Assembly (NCBI RefSeq): GCF_000283155.1
Contig: NW_004454267.1
Span: 2,976,761 to 3,040,760 of the forward strand
DNA: 64,000 bases
Direction of reading: 5' to 3'
Origin: Ceratotherium simum simum
Taxonomy: Eukaryota; Chordata; Mammalia; Perissodactyla; Rhinocerotidae
Shown piece after piece: positions 1-64,000 of the stretch. The notes under the pieces were generated by a model. The model ran no database searches. It was not told the origin of the DNA and worked only from the letters and a program-made list of their open reading frames with translations. A program made the translations under genes and the position numbers. Position 1 is the stretch's first letter; the number at the start of each line of letters is the position of its first letter.

Positions 1-101
1 AGGAAGCGCTTTACTAGAAGGAACCCTAAGGTGAATTTATATGTAAAGCAACGAATTCTTTTGCAAGAAGTGAGATCTTTGTGATGTTATGTGTGTGCTG
101 C

Positions 102-115
102 CCACTAGAGGGCAG
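102..115 (+). promoter_or_regulatory. CTCF-like motif
   Basis: CCACTAGAGGGCAG matches the CTCF core consensus CCASYAGRKGGCRS at all 14 positions. It lies in the MYH11 intron upstream of the first exon seen. Binding is not shown. Confidence 0.55.
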
Positions 116-239
116 CAGCAAACATATGTCCTGTTGGTGCCGGCCCTTCCATCCCCAGTGCTGGTCCCTTGGACACGGTAATTTGAGTATAGATTTCGGG
201 GGAACGGAGGGAAGGACACAAATCCATCTTTATATGTAG

Positions 240-60470
<60,231 letters not shown>

Positions 60471-60479
60471 AGCATCAGT

Positions 60480-60690
60480 AACTGGCTCAGGGGTGGGCCT
60501 AACCCATGCTGAGCCAATGATGGGGATCAGCTAACCCAACTGAGCCAATGACAAGGGTGGGTATAACACAAGCTGACCCCATGATTGGTTCAGGGGTGGA
60601 CCTAACCCAAATTGAGCCAATGACAAGAGTGGGTCTAACTCAATCTGAGCCAATGACAAGTGGGAGCCAATGAGCGTCCAGGCCCAGGTC
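60480..60690 (+). repeat. Degenerate CCAAT-bearing tandem repeat
   Basis: Five to six units of the type GGGTGGGCCTAACCCAAGCT plus GAGCCAATGACAAG. GAGCCAATGA occurs four times, and ATTGG occurs once in reverse. Confidence 0.75.
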
Positions 60691-60726
60691 TTTCGCAGAG
60701 CTATCAAAAAAGAAACGCTCTGGAGG

Positions 60727-60850
60727 TGTTAACTAACTTTATTGTGGAAATCATTTCACAATACATACGTGTATCAAACCATCAGGTGGTACACCTTAAA
60801 CTTACGCCATGGCGTATGTCAATTATATCTCCATAAAGCTGGTAAAAAAA
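60727..60850 (+). repeat. L1 3' end
   Basis: GTGGAAATCATTTCACAATA, GTACACCTTAAACTTACGCC and CTCCATAAAGCTGGTAAAAA are an L1 3' terminus with its poly-A. Confidence 0.85.
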
Positions 60851-61130
60851 AGAACCTCTCTCTTTCCACTAGGGTTCGTAAGCTGGTGGAGGTAAGCTGC
60901 AGCTGCCAGCGGTCGTCTTGTTATCACAAGGGAGGAGCCTGCCTGAGATTGAAGCCACGACGGAGAGCAGGGCCAACAGGTGCAGAGACCGGGTCCTGAT
61001 GGTATGGTTTGAACACCTGGCTCCAGTTGTACCTGATTTAAGGTTACGAGAGATAATCAACTCCTTTTCTCGGTTGTACCCGTTAGAGTTGGATTTCTGC
61101 CACAAGAGAGTCCTAATTAATGTACGGAGT
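60851..61130 (+). repeat. Ancient interspersed repeat resumed after the L1
   Basis: CTCTTTCCACTAGGGTTCGT, GCCTGCCTGAGATTGAAGCC and AAGAGAGTCCTAATTAATGT follow the order of a known mammalian element that begins with GAGCCAATGA text. The L1 probably inserted into it. Family not assigned. Confidence 0.5.
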
Positions 61131-61539
61131 AAAGGATCTTGTTTGCTGAAAGTAAAAAGGACAGAGTACCTAGAGTGTAAATAACAGTAATTAATATGGC
61201 GACAGGTAAGGGTGAACCCAGGTCTGGTATGCCCTGCTCAAGACGTAAGCTCTAAGGAGCCCAGATCTCATCTAATAGGTACTCACCAAACCAACGTCTA
61301 TAGCGTCAAGAACCCAGAGGCCATGCAACTGTAACTGAGTACCATGTGGCCATTAATGATCTTATTGAGGACACTCTCAACTGCATGGCATGGGAGGAAG
61401 ACTGTGCACTGCAGAGTGAGAAAGTGAGGAACTAGGAATAATGAATATAGACTGATTTTTCCTGCTATTTGGAAAAGATCATGTCCAAGGTTCAATGTAA
61501 TTAGTCCCTGCCCACATCTCTAAACATTTCCCACCCCCA

Positions 61540-61960
61540 GACCCCTCACTCACTCATGCTCCACCCACACTGCCTCCTTTCTGTTCCTGGAACACACCAA
61601 GCTTGCTCCCACCTCAGGGCCTTTGCACTTGCTGTTTTCTCTGCCCGGAAAGCTTGTCCCTCAGATCTCTGCCTGGCAGGTTTCCTTCTTGCCTTTCAGT
61701 TCTCAGCTGAGACTCCACCCCTGAGAGACTTTATCTGAATATCCCACCAAACACCCACTCCAGCCCTTCACTATCATATTAACTAACCCTGCCTTGTTTT
61801 ATTTCATCACTTTATGAGTTTTGTTTTTGTTTATCTTCCCCCACTGGAATATCAGTCGTTGAGCACTGGGACCTTCTCCATCTTGCTTTTTAATCCCCAA
61901 TGCCCAGAACAGTGCCTAGCATGTAACAGGCACTCAACAAGCACTGTGGAATGAATGAAC
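61540..61960 (+). repeat. L2 LINE 3' end
   Basis: CCTCAGGGCCTTTGCACTTG, ATCAGTCGTTGAGCACTGGG, AACAGTGCCTAGCATGTAAC and GGAATGAATGAA. Confidence 0.8.
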
Positions 61961-64000
61961 ATAGGGGGAGACAGAGATCGACCACTAGCTGGAAGGGGAT
62001 GTGAGGTTAAGGAAAGGCATGAAGCAAGAGGCCCTCTGAAGGCTAGTTTACAGTTGATATCCATAAATCCCTAAGATGCTTCTCAGGATGGGGACCACCT
62101 CTCTCTCTCTCTCAGCACCTGAGTGGCATCTCATGAATGGGAAGGGATTGCAGGAAAGGATACAACGTTGGAATCTACCCCCTCCCCATATTTACAAGAT
62201 AAGGAGCATCTGATACAGTTATTGGAGTTTCATAACCTTCATCCTGCACTCTTATGACAGATGAGTTTTAGAAAAGGACTTCTTAAAACACTGTTATCAC
62301 AGCCAGTGAGGCTTAAAACCTAATCCTCAGGAAAGAAATGAATTTGAGATGTTTTAGGAGGCGCTTCCATTGCAGGGGAGGCTCTAATTACAACCACGCT
62401 GAAGGGAAGGATCTGGATTGGAACTTCAGGGACTGGGGAGAAAGCAGAGACCTGAGCTTCTCTCACAGCCTGCACAATCTTTGACTCCTTCAACTAAAGG
62501 AGAAAAACCACAGACCTGGCATTTCAACCCCAAACCCCTGCATTTTAAAAACAATCCTTAGGGAAGAGAAAAAAATGTACTAGAGGCTAAGGGGAAAGAA
62601 GTCACAGCTGAACTTCACTTTGTTATGAAACAGCGATCTTAAAAATAGAAGATTTTTCCTCTGCCATTTGAAAATGTCTCAAACTTCTAATGTGCGTTAT
62701 TCTCTGCCACAGAAAACAGGGAAGATGACTTGTAAAGGTTCCCTCTTCCAGCCTTATTTACTGAATTTTGTCATCAACTTCTGTTTGCTGTGTGCTGGGC
62801 ACTTAAGTTATTTTCAAACAACTTTATCTTCTTGAAGCTATTCAACTGTAAGAGTAAGCAAGGCAATCACTGGGTTTCTTAGAAGATGAAGCTGGAGCAG
62901 AAACACTGTATGCCTTGACCATCTCCATGGGTGCAAGTGAGTGGCAGAGGCAAACCAGACCCAAGTGCAACAGGGGTCTTGGAATTCAAGTTCAAGGTCT
63001 CCCTAGGGTTGCAAGCAGACTGATCAGAGTCACTCCTTTCATTTGGCTTACACTGTCTTTTAAAAGGCACTGTGACAGGCAGATGTTAACACTTGTTCAT
63101 GGTACACACAACTTTGCACCCACGATCTTAAAAATGAATATTGCATGCATTTATTTCATCAGTGCTACAGGTGTCAGGCCTCCTAACTTGGGTTCTCAAT
63201 ATGCCATCGCGCCCAAGCAGCTCTATGGACAAATCTAACGGGCACCTCAAATGTATCTGCTACAGCACTCAAGGAAGAACAAACTGGAATCAAGTGGTTC
63301 AGAAAGTATCTATTTTCTATTTTGCGTAACTTAGACCCGCTATTCCTACAAAAATGTGTTTCAGCAAAGTTTTTTTTTTTTTCTGCACGTCTTGCATGAT
63401 TGAATTTAACAGGAAAGTCTGAAAACACACTTGAGACACACACCTTTGATTTCAAAACTCTAGAAAAAAACAAAGCAATCTTTCTTGGCTCTCCTCGGAG
63501 TGAAGACAGCCAGCACAGCTGGTAAGGAGCAACACACAAGTAGAAACCATGGGGAATCAGCTCACCACCCTTCTCCACCCCAACTCCAATCCTTCCCAAT
63601 GAAAACACAAGGAAGAGCTGAAGGGAAAGGGAGGAACGGAAAAAAGTTGCCAAATGCTGGCACGTGCTCCAACAGCTTCTATGTTATGACACAGGCTTTG
63701 CATTTTGCAGAAGTGACATCACTGGGGCAGAATCAGTCAAGAGTCAGCAAGTCTGGCTTCTGTCTGTGCTTTCAAAGTCTGTAATGATCTACCCACAAAA
63801 GTCCTTAGGTATGCAAAGACATTTGCTCAGGGGTGCACACCATCATTCACTGACATGGCAAATGAGAGAAACTTCACTGAGTGCTTCAATAGAGCACTGA
63901 TCGGAAAACTATGCAGTTAAGAAGAATTATATGTACTAATATGGAAGAAAATTCATGATATGTTAACAAAGGATGCCACTTTGTTTACAAATGTATCTCC
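61961..64000 (-). other. NDE1: NDE1 5' intron, right end of window
   Basis: Nothing recognised beyond short T- and A-runs. No CpG island or exon, so the NDE1 promoter must lie further right. Confidence 0.4.

Noticed and set aside
63183..63653. 156-codon open frame on the - strand at the right end
   Set aside because: No recognisable domain, no splice or promoter context; chance frame in NDE1 intron.

Overview
This is a 64 kb piece of a placental mammal genome, with intron-split genes, abundant interspersed repeats and one assembly gap. At least ten tRNA-derived SINEs carry the GGGCCGGCCC head typical of the equid ERE family. Several have intact target-site duplications, which points to a horse-like species (Equus, or another perissodactyl). 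Ancient L1, L2, MIR and MER5A/hAT copies are also present. I saw no exogenous-virus genes, bacterial-type genes, CRISPR arrays or RNA genes.

Two convergent protein genes explain the window. The 3' three quarters of MYH11 (smooth-muscle myosin heavy chain) run on the + strand from 354 to about 36250: 29 exons covering the second half of the motor, the lever arm with two IQ motifs, and the whole coiled-coil rod. A 39-nt alternative exon gives the SM2 tail and the last exon gives the SM1 tail. Joined, the SM1 exons in the window make 1447 codons plus a stop with every splice phase consistent. That fits residues 526-1972 of a 1972-residue protein. NDE1 (dynein/LIS1 partner, neurodevelopment) runs on the - strand from its start codon at 58795. 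Its eight coding exons join to 335 codons plus a stop.

The two genes interlock tail to tail. NDE1 has two alternative last exons. One (38534-38627) lies beyond the MYH11 3' end. The other lies about 18 kb further on, inside and antisense to a coding exon of MYH11 (21346-21406). There the same 61 bp encode 20 residues of the myosin rod on one strand and the last 19 residues plus stop of NDE1 on the other, with third codon positions facing each other. The NDE1 splice acceptor is the complement of a Lys/Arg/Gln-rich myosin stretch.

Layout: 1-27823, MYH11 motor and rod exons; 27824-32490, a long intron with a 52-bp minisatellite broken by a 100-N gap; 32491-36250, the SM2 exon, SM1 exon and MYH11 3' end; 37115-42249, NDE1 3' exons; 43763-58838, NDE1 5' coding exons in SINE- and L1-rich introns; 58839-64000, NDE1 first intron (promoter outside). 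Other points of interest are an inverted 40-bp copy of a myosin exon segment in a later intron, two perfect hairpins side by side, and two strong CTCF-like motifs. Residue numbers for MYH11 assume a 1972-residue SM1 form and are estimates.
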